Positions 20,641-34,000 of a stretch of DNA of 64,000 bases are shown piece after piece (position 1 is the first letter of the stretch; the number at the start of each line of letters is the position of its first letter). The stretch comes from Lindgomyces ingoldianus. Taxonomy: Eukaryota > Ascomycota > Dothideomycetes > Pleosporales > Lindgomycetaceae. The position numbers and the translations under genes were made by a program. The stretch is from the NCBI RefSeq assembly GCF_010093535.1, contig NW_022985163.1, positions 2,232,712 to 2,296,711 on the forward strand, read 5' to 3'. The notes under the pieces are model-generated. The model was given only the letters and a program-made list of their open reading frames with translations, had not been told where the DNA came from and searched no databases.

Positions 20641-23600
20641 GGTTTCTAAGTGTTTTTACTAGTAGGCTATTTTTTTTATTTTACTAAGTATTTGCTTTCT
20701 TTGTAGTCTAGGATTTTTTTTACTTTATATTTTTTTTTCTTCTTTTTATTTAGTAGTTGTAAGTAGAATGTTCTTAGGCGTAAGTTTAAGCTTAGAGACA
20801 TAGAACTAGAGGTGTATTTACATTTCTTTAAAAAGCTTAAGTTTGCAAATGCTAGAGTGTGTTTATATAACCTAGTATAGTTTTATACGCTTTTTAGCTA
20901 GCTTCTTAGAGGGCCTTAGTGTTTTAAGATTCTTTATGTCTAGATACACATAATTATTAGGGTGTATTTTTAGCGCTAGTTTTTTTTTTTAATTTACTAT
21001 TTTTTTCTATAGCTTCTTTAGCTAACTATGCTTCTTTAGTAAGTTTCTAGTGCAGCTTTAAGAGCTTAGTTGCATAATCTATAGCTTTAAAGAGGTCTGT
21101 TAGTTATGTGTTATAAAGCTTATATCTTAGGGCATATCTAAAATTAGCTTTATATAGGGTTTCTTTAGTTGTAGCTAATTCTATAGTATTAATAGTAAAC
21201 TATGCTATTAGTAGCTATTTTGCCTAATCTATCTGTTTATATAAGATGTATTTGCGTAGGTATTTTTCTACCTCTGTGTTTACTCTTTCTGTTTGTCTGT
21301 CTGTTTGTAGGTAGTAGGCAGTAGAGAGTTTATAGTTAATTCCTAAATGTTTAGCTGCAGCTGTCTAGAATTTGCTAGTAAATAATTTATTATAATTAAA
21401 AATAATAATTTTTAGGTAACTATAAATTACTAAAATATTTTTTTCTAGTTTAAACAAAAATTTCTTAGCTATAATGCTCTTTTCTAATAGCTATAGGTAA
21501 ATAAACTTAGTAGTTTTGTTAATAACTTATGCAATTATGTTGCACATTCTTTTTATGCTAGGTTCTCTTAATAGTAGTAACCTAGTAATAAAATCTATAG
21601 TTATTATAGTTTATAGTTAGTTTAGTGCTATAATTAGTTAGAGTAACCTATAAGGTTTGTAATGTTAGGGATTGTTTTAGTTACAGATATTGCATTTCTA
21701 TAAGACTTTAGTACATAGGTGTTTTAATTAAGGTACTTCTTAGGGTATAGTAGTTTTTATTTTTTTTTATAGTAATCTAATTCCTAGGTGTCTAAACATA
21801 GAGGCTTTATAATATTCTTTTATTAGGTTTTTCTATCTTTGTTTAACTATTATAAGAGAACATAGTAGTTCTTTTTAGTTTAGTCTTCTATAAATTAGTC
21901 CTTCTAGAGTTTATTTAAAGATTATAAATTTCTTAGAATTTTCTTTATTTTCTTTAAAGTAATTAGCTTGCCTACTTAGAGTGTCTGCTTGCTAGTTACT
22001 GCTTCTAGCTACATGTTTAATAATAAAATTAAACTAGGCAAGTTCTATAGCTTATTATACATGCATTAGTAAAAGTTTCTTAGTAGTAAGAAAAGTAACA
22101 AAGTTTATATAGTTAGTAAGGATTATAAATTATTAACTAAGTCTTTAAAGCTTAACTTTCTAGTTTCTACATACATTAACTATAGCTTTTAGTTTTTTAT
22201 TAGGAATAGTATATTTTAGTTCTAATAGTGTAAATTTTGCTAAGTAGTAAGCTATTAGATGCTATTGTCTGTTTTCCTGCTTTTAAGAGAGTGCTGCTCC
22301 TTCTGCTCTTAAGAACGCATTAGTGTGCACTTTTATTTTTAGTGTAAGGTTGTACATCTTAAGGATAGGGTAGCTTGTTATTATTTACTTTAGCTTTTAA
22401 AAGGCTTTTTCTATTTCTGCAGTCTATTAGAATTTCTAAGTTGCTCTTTTTTTTAAGGTGGCGTCTATAAGAGGGAGCGCTATTTTTAAGTAGTTTTTAA
22501 TTATTCTTTGTATGTATCCTGTAAGGCCTAGGAATCCTTTAATTTCTGTTACTATTATTAGTGTTAGCTAGTTAAGTACTTTATTTACTTTAGTAAAGTC
22601 TATCTTAATTTCTTTTTTATTAATAATAAATTTTAAGTATTTAGTTTTTTATATGTTAAACTTGCATTTCTTTAGCTAGAGATAAAGTCTATATTATTAA
22701 AGTTAGTTAAGTATAAGTTTTACTTTAGATACATAGTCTGCTTAGTTCTTTTTAGTGTATATTAGGACGTTATCTAGATACACAAGTACAAATATGTCTA
22801 AGTAGGGGTTAAGTGCAGTGTTAATAACTCTTTAGAAGGTTGCGAGAGCGTTAGTTAGGCTAAATAGCATAATAAGAAGTTTATATAGTTCTTTTAAAGT
22901 ATAAAAGGCTGTTATCTACTTATATTCTTTTTTAATTCTTATTTTGTTAAATCTATCTTAGACGTTAAACTTAGTAAAGTGCTTAGTTCTTTTAAGTTAG
23001 TTTATAATGTTTTAAATAATTAGTAAAGAGTTCTAATCTTTTATAGTGTTGTTATTTAAAGTTTAGTAATTTTAGCATACTTTTACCTTACTATTCTTCT
23101 TTTTTGCAAAAACAACTGCTAATGCCACTAGACTGTTGCTTTCTCTAATGTGTTCTTAAGCTAACATTCTATTTATATACTCCTACAGAGCGTCTTTTTA
23201 AGCCTTTATTAATAGTTGTAGTTTATAAGTTTTTAACTATAAGTTTAGTTTAAGGTTAATAGCGTAGTCTTAGGGCTAGTGTAGTAGTAGTTCTTCTAGG
23301 TTGTCTAGGGTTTTAAACATGTCTTTATAGTCTTTATATTCTTCTAGTAGTTTAGTTATTTTATAGGCTATTTAATAGATTCTAACTTAATTAAGGTCTT
23401 TTTTTTTAAAATTCTTTAAAGGAGATTTCTTTTAGTTTTTCTTTTATTAGGTAGACAGCCTAGGCTTCTAGTTTTTAATAGAGGAACCTTTTTAGTTTTT
23501 CTTATTAATAGGTCCTGTTAAAGTCTTTATAAGATGCTAATTATGCAGCTTCTGCGCTGTCTTAGTTAGTTAGGGACATAGTTTACTAGTTAATTACTAA

Positions 23601-26553
23601 GTTATGCTTATAAAGCTAGTTATAGCCTAGTATTGCTTAATATTTGCCTTTTAGTAGTAGTATGTTAAAGGATATCTAATCTTTAGTTTTTTTAGCTTTA
23701 GTAATAAGTTTTTCTATTTTAAGTTAAATTTATCTTACTTTATACTTTATTAATAAGGCGTTAGCTAAGGATACTCTAAAGGGGTTTTTTTTTTTAGAAT
23801 AGTATGTTGTTTTAGTTAACTTATCTTAAGTTAATTGCTGTAAATGTGCATCTGCTGTCTATTAAGGCAAGTTCTGTCTATTCTCTACCTAGGTGTTAGA
23901 GGGTAATTTTAGTAGTTAGGCTTTAGCCTAGTCCTTATCTAACTGCAATAAGAATATAGAGTTTATAAAGTGTTTCTTTGTAGTTTATTTTATTATCTTT
24001 GTTAATAGCCTTAGCTATGTCTTTGTATTCTATAATTTAGTCTAATTATACTTTATATTCTTAGTGTCCTAGTACTATGCATTCTAATATAGTACACTTG
24101 TCAGATATGCGCACCTACTGTCAAGACAGAAGGAACGTTTGACGAAAGCTGCTACATAGTACGAGCAATAGGCTCGAACAGTATGTTGCTGCAAATTGCA
24201 GCATATTGCAGCAAATTGCAGCAAATTGCAGCATGTTGCAGGCTGGTCGCGCATAGGGCAAGTGTGCGAGGGACCCGGATCGGCAAAACAAAAAGCCGAG
24301 CAACACGAGTAGAGCAGAAAAAGGATCGATAAATCAACACAATGAATACAATCAATCAATCATCCCATACATCATATCCAAACCCATCATTCATCTCAGG
24401 AAGCCTAGAAACAGTGCTTTAATCTAACAACACTAGGCGTCTTTTATTTATAGTAGTATAGCATTTAATTATTTTATTAGTGTGCTCTCTACTAAAAGTA
24501 ATAGAATGTGCATGCTGCTTTATTATTGCATTCTGTCTATAGTTTCTGTTTGTAGTCTATACTGTTTTTGCAATAGAGGCAATGTGGCATTTTGCAGGTA
24601 GATGTTATGCTGGTTAGCGTATTAGCCTTAGGTGCGCTTTCTTATATTCTGTGTGGCTACTAGCTAGCCTTGTGCTTAGTTAGCTAGTGTTTAATGCAGT
24701 ACTTGCTACTGTAGAGGTACTAGGTATAAGGGCATTCCCTAAGATTGTTCTGTACTAGTATTAGTTAGACTTATGTCTATCTAGGGTATTCCTTAGTTCT
24801 AACAATCTGTAACAGGTAACTTTAGTAGGTGCATTAGAACTTATTATGTTACTTACTTTTATAAAAAATATAGTATTTTTTGTCTTGTTAAGTTTCTAAG
24901 TCTTTGCAGGTAATAGCTAATGCTAGGGGAGGTGTGTTAGCTTATTCCTAGCATAGGCTAGGTGTTAGTAATAGTGTGCATTACTAGTCTAGGCTTTTCC
25001 CTTTGTTAAGAATTTTCTAGAACATTTTCTATTATTCTTTAGTGTTTATAACTGTGTAATGTGTCTTAGTAATTTCTTTTAGTATACTGTAGGTTTTAAC
25101 ATTATTATTAATGTGTACTTTATACATTATTTTTTTACAACTTTATGTGTTATGTGTATTGCTGTATTTCTAGTAGTTGCTGTAAGTAAATTAGTATCTT
25201 AATTCTTAAGTAGAGATTCTTATTATTAGTTATTCTAAGAGAAACTTTTTTTTCTCTTCTTTAATGTTTGCAATATATGTTGCAGCTTAGGTGTAGCCTT
25301 ACTATCTCTTGTAGGTAGTAGCTTGTTCTAGTGCTTTAAAAACTTTACTATTATTTCTTACTTTAACTTTTTAGTATTTTATAAAATATTTCTTAGATTG
25401 ATAATTATCTCTACATTACTAGTAGAGTTGTTTATCTAATCTTTCTAGAATCTCTTGTTCTGTTAGACCTTAATCTATATATATTGCTTTTATAGTTAAT
25501 TTGCTATTTTTATTTTTTAGTTGTTTAAAGTCTAGGCATTTTTAATAAAAGTAGCCTACTTTTTTACAGTTAAGGCATACTTTTTTTAAGCTATTTCTTT
25601 TGTTTCTTGTTTAAAGGTAGCCTTACACTTCTAGAGGTATTACTTTTTTTCTTAGAAAAGCTACACATGTGTTTAGTGTAACTAAGGTCTATAAGTTTGC
25701 TGTTAGCCTATAGAACTTTTTTTTTTCTAAAACTAGTTAGGTTTTCTAGTTATCTAGCCCTTTTCTTTTTTACTATGTTGTTTAGCATGTTTTTTATTAT
25801 AAGTAAGTGCTTTTTTAATGTAATTCTTAAAGCTCTTAGGCTTTCTTATATAAGTAAATTTGTTTTTAATAGTATCTAAGAGCCCTTTATAAAACATTTG
25901 TCCTACAGCCTTCTTATCTGTTTATCTGCAGATGGCTAGCAGTTCCCTAAAGCAGGCTGCATATTGTTAGATAAAGCTGTTGCTCTGTTAGAGAGCATTT
26001 ATTTTATTAACTACTTATTTTTTTTTATTAACTAGCCTATATATTGCAGTTAAGGCTGTTTTAAATAAATTAAGGTTATTAAAGACTTTCTGTGTTTCTA
26101 GTAATAAAGGTTTACTATTTACCTTGTAGTTTATCTAGTTATTAGTGTAAAGTTAGAACTAAATAGTAGGTAATTCTTCTAAGTATAGGCTTATTTAGAA
26201 AATTATTTTTTATTTATTTTAAAGGCACTTTTATTATATTGCATGTAAAGGTAGCACTTAGTAAAGAAAGGTTTTAAGTCTTTAGCTAAGCTATTAAATG
26301 CCTTAGAGGGGGCTAAGTATAAGGTCTTTTTAAACTTAATACTAGTTCTTTTTTAAGTAATATTTCTAAGGTTAGCTACTTTTAGCTAAAGGGCTTAGAT
26401 CTAGTAGATGTTTAAAGGTCTTTATTATGCCTGTAGCTAGAGGTGCTGTTTAAGCTGCTTAAGCTTATTTTAGAGATAGAGTATCTGCTAATTCTATACT
26501 TCCTTAGTTGCTGTAGAAGTCTGGCTGGTGCCAGCGGCTGAAGCACCTGTCAT
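20640..26553 (-). pseudogene. B gag-pol with chromodomain (RIP-inactivated)
   Basis: Minus strand. Gag starts at ATG 26553 with MTGASAAGTSQTSTATKE, well preserved for ~20 codons. Zinc knuckle CLNCKKVGYFY.KC near 25577-25534 (His now Tyr). RT near 23100-22600: TKHFTKFNV.DRFNKIRIKK, and the catalytic box reads YLDN instead of YLDD (22783-22766). RNase H and integrase follow toward 21000. Chromodomain KKYKVKKILDYKES.YLVK near 20790-20640. Dozens of stops. Solo LTR C2 interrupts the gag/pol-side leader of the pol-to-gag interval at 24099-24429. Confidence 0.85.
24099..24429 (-). repeat. Solo LTR C2
   Basis: 331 bp, reverse orientation (TGTCAGATATGCGC...TTTAATCTAACA), exact 5-bp TSD ACACT (24094-24098, 24430-24434). 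Sharp GC-rich island inside RIP-mutated B. Carries five CTGCAANNTG decamers. Confidence 0.93.
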
Positions 26554-26603
26554 GCCGATGTCTAAGGTGGTAGTAGCTATACTTTGCAGGTGGTGGTAAT
26601 TAC

Positions 26604-27221
26604 TGTTACAATCTTTACTCTAGTAAAATAGTGTTTTTAAGAGTACGTTAGCCTATAGTGTTATTTAGCAGAAGGGAAGGACTTAGCTTAATTAAGTGTA
26701 CAGTTTGTTAAGCAGAGTATAGGTTATAGAAGAAAGAGGGTAGGCAGGCTTGTAGTTTAACCCAGCAGCTGTATAGAGAGCTAGTAGACCTAATCTGTAG
26801 GGATAGGAATAGAGGTATATATAGTGTAAGATATATAAGTTAGTAGAGTTCTTTTTATAAAGGTTTTAATACTTCTTAGTTTATTAAAAAGTAAGAGTAG
26901 ATAATAAACTAAACAGTAATTACAACCTTCTAACTATAGTTGTGAACAAAATTATATACATAGGGTTTACATGCGTTTGCATGCGCTGCAGGTGCTGCAT
27001 GCATTGCCTGCAACAGCCTGCAATGCCTGCACTGCCTGCAATGCTTAAGCCCTTATTAGACAGTGCACTCCGCCAGGCTTTTGTCTAAAAGCCGGAGCCA
27101 TTCCTTATCCGTCCTGTCACGTGATTCGCTCAGCGCGGGGCTAAGCGTCTTCCATCCGACGTCGTTCAGGCTGTGTGGGACAGCCAGTTAGGTCATTACG
27201 GTCTGACTGTTGGCTGTAACA
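26604..27221 (-). repeat. B 5' LTR
   Basis: 618 bp. The inner two thirds are RIP-mutated, while the outer ~170 bp (27060-27221) are nearly unmutated (GCTCAGCGCGGGGCTAAGCG, versus GCTTAGCGCAGGGCTAAGCG in the other LTR). A TGCA-rich run lies at 26968-27045. Confidence 0.92.
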
Positions 27222-27226
27222 GTGTG

Positions 27227-27530
27227 TTTAATGTTTAGTTTATTTTTTACATAAACTAAGTAGCATTTAGCTTTTTAAAGAGCTATAATACTATTTATAT
27301 ATTTTGCACTATATATACCTCTAACTTTGTCTAATAGGACTGTTTAACCTAGCCTTTTTACTACTGCATTAAGGGTAAACTATAATCTAGTCACTCTACT
27401 CCTCTCTATTAGCCCCTTAGCCTGTAGGTAGGACTGTACACTCTACTAGATTAGCCCCTACTATCTGTCCTACTCTCTACTTAGGAATATTAATAGACCT
27501 AAGTGCTTCTAAGAAGTAAAGATTATAACA
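27227..27530 (+). repeat. A1 5' LTR, second part
   Basis: Resumes with the duplicated TSD context (TTTAATGTTTAG) and ends GATTATAACA. More mutated than the matching end of the 3' LTR (43200-43217). Confidence 0.9.
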
Positions 27531-29647
27531 TTAAACACTACCCTTTTTTAAAAAGTATAGATACTTCTTAATATAACCTAGATTCTAACATAGCCTACAC
27601 AGCCTTTTTAGAATTAATAGAAGTTCCTACCTAAAGTAAAGCTATTCTAGCAGAATAGATTAATTTAATCTAGGAAAACATTAAGAAACTTTAGTAGATT
27701 AGTAAAGACATAAGTAAACTAGTAAGCTTTTAATAAAAAGTTATAGACTTTTACTAAAAAGTAGTAAAATTATAAAATTTCTTAAGACTTTTAAGCCTCT
27801 AGAAAGCTACTAACTACACTTATTAAATATATAAGTTATAAGTAGAGCTAGCAAAAATTTAGAACATTTTAATAAAAAAAATAAGTATTATAGCTAAAAA
27901 GACTTTAAAGCTAGCCTTTTTAAAGCTTTTTAAAGGATTACTAAAAAACCTTTAACTATTCTTTATAAGATGTTACCTTTATATGTAATACAACAAAAAA
28001 GCATTTTAAATAAACATAGAAATAATATTCTAGATAAAACTACACCTAAAAAGCCTTTTTATAATCTAGTTCTAACTCTATACAGATAATTAAATAAACT
28101 TTAAAGCTAATAGTAAGGCACTTACTTCTAAAATAAAGAAAGTGTTTAGTAGTGTTAAAAACTTTAAAAAAGCCCTAACAGCTATCTATAAAACTTTAAA
28201 TAAAAAGAAAATTATAGCTAATAAACTAAATACTATAAAATAAGGTACTAGCCTAGTCTAGAACGATGCAGCATGCTTTAGAGAATAATTAGCTATCTAT
28301 AAATAGATAAATTAGAAAGCCCTCTGTTGTATGTTTTATAATAGACTAAGTAAACTAGTAAAAGATAAATTTATATATAGTAATAAGCTAACTACTCTTA
28401 AAAGCTTTATTATATAAGTAATAACTTATAACAACTGTTATAAAAAGTGTAAAAAATAAAAAAAATAAAAAAGAACTCTCTAAAAACTAAAGTTTATTTT
28501 TAAAAAGAAAAAGCTTTTATAATATAATAAAAAACTAATAGACCTTAGCTATGTAAAGCATATATAAAGCTTCTTCTCTAAAAAAAGCTAAGTTCTAGAA
28601 TGTAATAAGCTACTTCTAACAAAGAAATAATAAAAGTAGCTAGAAAATAAGGCCTACCTAAACTATAAAAAAGTAGGACACTTCTGCTAAAACTACTTAG
28701 ACTCTTAAAAAGAGGAGAATAAAAATACTACTATAACAATAAAAACTATTACTGCTAAATATAGCCTGATAGATAAAGAAATATTAGAAAAATTAAATAA
28801 TAAACTTTACTAGTAATATAAAAAAAACTATTCTTTAAATAACTATTCTAAAGTGTATTAAAAAGTAGTTATTTAAAACTTTAGTAGCTTAGATATAGTG
28901 TTATAGAACCTTATAATCTTTAAAGAATATAAAAAAAAGACTTAAATCTAAGAATATATTATAAATGTTTAAAAAGAAAATTTTTTTTTTTTAAAATTAG
29001 ACCTCTAGCACCTTAGCAAGAGAACTCTTTTAACAGTTTTAGAAATGTAAATGCTAGAAGTGCAGCCTATATTATAACTACCTAAGCTATTATATAGTCT
29101 TACTTTACTAGATAAATATTAGTAATAACTACTTTATATTTAACATAATACAACGCATAGCTAGAGTTAAATATAACATTATAAATAAAGAAAAGCAATA
29201 GTAATTCTTTATTAAAGTTAAAGATTAGAAACTAGAAGGATTAGGTAGACCTGCTAGGTTTAAAGTCCTAAAGCTAGTACCTAAGAAGCTTAAGACACTG
29301 CTTTTAAGCCTAGCAATTAATAAGAAGGCTTTAGTAATGTAACAGAGCTATAGCTAGTGTGCGCTTTATAAAAATAAAACTTATAGCACTAATAATTACT
29401 AATAAAAAGAACACTCTATTTAGATAGTACAAACATAAGAATACCTCTAGTAGACCTAGAAAAGTCTTTTTAATACCCTACATAGACTTAATAACTGTCT
29501 ATACTCTTAGTACTAGTGCATATAATGCTATTGCATTAAGCACTAGGATAACAAGCACAGAACAGGCTAGTAGCCTACATAAAAGAAGAACTATAATAGG
29601 TGCCTATAGCAGAGAACAGCCTTAGCCTGTAAAACTATAAATTATTA
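27531..29647 (+). pseudogene. A1 gag and start of pol (RIP-inactivated)
   Basis: Plus strand. Zinc-knuckle remnant LNYKKVGHFC.NYLDS near 28655-28705, with Cys-to-Tyr changes. Protease-like region follows to the fold-back insertion at 29650. Stops throughout. The complementary copy in A2 (57013-59219 less F1) confirms the sequence belongs to A. Confidence 0.7.
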
Positions 29648-29671
29648 TAACGTACTTCATAGGCGAGTTGC

Positions 29672-30270
29672 TGTTACAATCCTTACTCCGGGGAAATGGT
29701 GTTTTCCGGAGTACAACGGCCTATATGGATGTTAGTAAGAAAGGGGCGAGAACTTAGCTGGATCAGGTGTACGGTCTGTCGAGCAGAGTGAAGGATAGTT
29801 GGGGTTTAGAAGGCAGGCTGTGGTTTGTCCCTATAGCTGTATGGGTAGCTTAGGTTTTACTAGTTAGGTAGACAAGGGTTAGAGGTATATATGTTGCAAG
29901 ATATACAAGGCAGCTTAATCCTCTTTAAAAAGGATATTAAGCTTTTTAGTCTATTATAAAGAATAAACTAAACATTAATTATAACCTCTTAACTATAGTT
30001 AAGATTAAGACTATATACATAGTAGTTACATGCTTGCATGTTTGCATGTTTGCAGGCTTATCTAGCCTGCATGGCCTGCAATCCTGCAAGCCTGCAAGGT
30101 CTTATTAGACAACACACTCTGCTAGGCATTTATTTGTTAAGTGGCGCTATTCCTCCTCTGTCCTATTATACAGTCTGTTAATTGCGGGGTTAAGCGTCTT
30201 CTACCTAATATTGCCTAGAACGTGTGGGACAGCAAGCTAAGTTATTACAGTTGTTCTGTTAGCTGTAACA
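29672..30270 (-). repeat. E 3' LTR
   Basis: 599 bp. Outer end (29672-29830) well preserved (GGAAATGGTGTTTTCCGGAG). Contains TGCATGTTTGCATGTTTGCA-type repeats at 30030-30100. Confidence 0.93.
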
Positions 30271-30478
30271 CGCAGGCTTCCCTCCTAGTTAGCGTTCTTG
30301 CTGTTATGTTTTTCCTATTGCAAGCGTTAGGTTTTCTTTTTAACTAGTGTGTGTCCTTCTGTAAATGCCTGTTATACGTTTATTGCTTTTAACTATGCCT
30401 TGCTAGGCTCTACGTCTTTCTGCCTCTGTCTGTTGTCTGTGGACTGTTGCTTGCCTTAATCCTCTTTGTTGTACAAAG

Positions 30479-31057
30479 ATGCGTCTGTGTAGCGCCTGTT
30501 GCTTAAGCGGTTCTTCTTGCGTGATGTCCTTGTTATTAGACAAGTGTGTAGAATGCGTGCAGAAGGGTAGTTATTGCAACGCTTTTGTTTCTAACACAGC
30601 TTAGGATTGTTTAAAGCAGGAGCATAAGAAATTACTAGCAGAGTTAGAAACAATTTAAAAAAAGAAGATACAGGAGAAGGAAAAGGAGGTAAAAGTAAAG
30701 AAGAAGTTTCTAAGAAGGTAGGAAAAGTCCTTTACGCGCCTTTAATCCTCTGTTGCTTGTTAGTAAAGGACATAGCAGCAGCTAGACCTTTTAGCTAAGT
30801 AAAGGGCAAAGTTTTTAGAAAAAGACCTCTTATTATTAGATAAGCTTAAAGCGCTTAAGGTAGAAGCAGCTAGCCTTCCTCTGCCTTAGCTAGCGTTAAA
30901 GGGGCGTGGTCTTCCTACATTGTAGCTAACTAATGTAATAGTAGTTTTAGCTAGTAAGAATGTTTTTTAGTTACAGAAACTTTTGCCTAGATAGCTTAAC
31001 CTAAAAGGCATAAGTAATATTCCTGTAGCACTTTCTAGGCGTTCCGCAGGTTTATAA
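30479..31057 (+). pseudogene. Reverse-oriented Cys-rich/coiled-coil ORF of element E
   Basis: Best preserved of three copies: 192 codons from ATG 30479 to TAA 31055-31057. Starts MRLCSACCLSGSSCVMSLLL, then DKCVECVQKGSYCNAFVSNT, then a charged coiled coil (HKKLLAELETI, QEKEKEVKVKKKFL), then EKDLLLLDKLKALKVEAASL and a tail with VALSRRSAGL. All internal stops are TAG or TAA, mostly at glutamine positions. Paired CxxC plus extra Cys suggest a small zinc-binding head on a coiled coil. Lies just inside the 3' LTR, converging on pol. Confidence 0.75.
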
Positions 31058-31079
31058 CAGGTTTCTAGGTGTTTTTACA

Positions 31080-34000
31080 GGTAGGGTATTCTACCTACTT
31101 TATTAGGTAATAATTTTCTTTCTTATCTAAGATCTTTTTAACTTTGTATTTAAGTTCCTTTTTATCTTATTTTTAAGTTACTAATAAGATATTTTTAGGT
31201 GCTAGTTCTAGCTTAGAAATATAGAACTATAGAAAGATTTTTATGTCTTTTAGTAATTTAAGCTTACATGCTTCTAGGCAGGTTTAGATAACTTTATAAA
31301 GCTTTATTTATTTCTTAGCTAGCTTCTATGCTAGTTAAGGGTTTTTAAGGTTTATAGTATCTAAATATATATAATTATAAAAATGTATTTTTAGGGCTGT
31401 TTGTTAGTGTTAATTTGCTAATGCCTTTATAGCTTTAGTTATAAGCTAAGCTTCTTTGCTTAATTTCTAATGTATTTCTAATAGTTATGTTGTCTAGTTT
31501 AAGGCTTTTAGTAGGTCTATTAGCTAGGTTCTAGAGAGCTTGTACCTGTAAGGGTAGCTAAAATTTGCTTTGTATAGGGTTATTTTAGTAGAGGCAGACT
31601 GTGTAGTGTTAATAGCTAACTAGGCTATTAGCAACTATTTAGGCTAGTCTGTTTATTTATATAAGATGTATTTTTATAAATACTTTTTTATTTCTATGTT
31701 TATTTATTCTGTCTATCTATCTGTCTAAGGGTGATAAGCTGTGGAGAGTTTATAGGTTATTTTAAGGTGTTAGACTATAGTTGTTTAATACTTACTAGTA
31801 AAAAGTTTGTCTTTATCTAAAATAATAATCTGCAAGCATTTATAAGTTATAAAAAGATTTTTTTCTATTTTAAACATAAATTTTTTTGCTGTTATGCTTT
31901 TTTTTATTGCCTATATAAGAATAAACTTTGTAGTTTTATTAACTATTACTATAATTATGTTATAAAGTCTTTCTATGCTAGGTTTACAAGATAGTAGTAG
32001 TCCTGTTATAAAGTCTATTGTTATTATAGTCTAGAGTTGTTTAAGTGCTGTAATTAGCTAAAGTTATCTATATAGCTTATGTCTTTAAAAATTATTCTTG
32101 TTGCATAAGTCACACTTTTATAGTACCTTAGTGCATAAGTGTTTTAGTTATAAAATATCTTTAAAAATTACTTTTTTTATTTTCTTTTTTTTATTCTAGG
32201 GTGTCTAAATATTAGAGCCTTATAATACTTTTTAATAAAGTTTTTTTATTTATGTTTAGTAATTATTAGAGAACAGATTAGTCCTTTTAGTTCTAGTTTA
32301 TTATATACTAGACCTTAGTTAGTTTCTTTAAAGATTGCAAATTCTTCTATATTTTTCTCTAATTTATTAAAATAGTTAGAACGTCTGCTAAGAACATCTA
32401 CTTATTAATTGCTGCTTCTAAGGACGTGCTTAATAATAAAGTTAAACTATGCTAACTCTATTACTTACTATATATGCATTAAAAAGAGTTTCTTTGTTGT
32501 TAAAAAAGTTACTAAGTTAGTGTAGTTAGTATAAATAATAAATTATTATTTAAGTTTTTATAATTTAACTTTTTAATTCCTATAAGCATTAACTATAGCT
32601 TTAAGTTCTTTGTCTAGTATAGTATATTTTTATTTTACAGGGGTAAACTTTGCTAAATAGTATGCTACTAAGTGCTAATAGCTATTCTTTTGCTTTTGTA
32701 GAAAAGCTGCTCCTTTAGCTTGTTTTAAAGCGTTAGTGTGTACCTTAGTTTTAAGAGTTAAGTTGTACATCTAGAGAACTAGATAGCTAGTAATAATTTC
32801 TTTTAATTCTTTAAAAAATTAATCTATTTTAGTTGTCTACTAGAACTTATGTAACGCTTTTTCTTTATTATAGTGTTAGTAAGTAGGAGCGCTATTCTAA
32901 AATAGTCTTTAATTATTCTTTATACATAGCCTGTTAGTCTAAGGAATCCCCTAATTTTAGTAACAGATTTAGGTATAGGCTATTTAAGTACTTTAGTTAC
33001 TTTTTTTAGGTCTATTTTTATCTAATCTTAGTTTATAATAAATTCTAAATATTTAGTTTTTTGTACATTAAATTTGCACTTTTTTAGTTAGAAGTGTAGG
33101 CTGTATTGCCTAAAGTGTTCTAGTACAAGTTTAACCTTTAATATGTAGTTGTTGCAGCTTTCCTTAGTGTATATTAGTATGTTATTAAGGTATACTAATA
33201 CAAATATGTTAAGGTATAGATTTAAAGCTGTGTTAATAACTTTCTAAAAGGTCATAAGTGTGTTAGTAAGCCTAAAAGGTATAATAAGCAGTTTATATAG
33301 TCCTTTAGGGGTTCTAAAGGCTGTTATTTATTTATGTCCTTATTTAATCCTTATTTTATTAAATCTGTCTTAAATGTTAAATTTAGTAAAGTGTTTAGTT
33401 TCTTTTAGTTAGTTTATAATATTCTAGATTATTAGAAAAGGATACTAATTTTATATAGTGTTATTATTTAGAGTTTAATAGTTCTAACATACTTTTACTT
33501 TACTATTTTTCTTTTTTGTAAAGACTACTGCTAATGCTACTAGGCTGTTACTTTCTTAAATATGTTTTTATAATAGCATCTTATCTATATATTCTTATAG
33601 TGCATCTTTTTAAGCTTTAGTTAATAGTTAGAGCTTATAAGCTTTTAGCTAAAGTTCTAGTTTAAGATTAATAGCGTAATCCTATAGCTAGTGTAGGGGT
33701 AGTTCTTCTAGGTCTTCTAGGGTTTTAAACATGTTTTTATACTCTTTATATTCCTCTAGCAAGTTTCTAGTTTTATAGGCAATTCTATAGATTTCTATTT
33801 AGTTAAGGTCTTATTTTTTTTAAAATTCTTTAAAGGATATTTTTTCTAGTTTCTTTTTTATTAAGTAGACTGCCTAGGCTTTTAGTTTTTAGTAGAGGAA
33901 CTTCTTTAGTTTTCCTTTCTTAAGGAAATATCTGCTTTTTTCTTTTACTTGTTAGTAGAAAGTGCATAAATTATTATAGTAAGCTAACTATGTTATCCTA

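Larger units (their letters stand above)
17995..27221 (-). mobile_element. Chromovirus B (Ty3/gypsy), inserted in A1 5' LTR
   Basis: TG...CA element flanked by exact 5-bp TSD GTGTG (17990-17994, 27222-27226). LTRs both 618 bp once insertions are removed. Pol reads on the minus strand, so the 5' LTR is at 26604-27221. Without C1 and C2 the element is about 7.63 kb, matching A and E. LTR and protein sequence show that B and E are subfamilies of one lineage. Confidence 0.92.

Noticed and set aside
24084..24359. Cysteine-rich minus-strand frames in C2
   Set aside because: Same decamer array inside a solo LTR.
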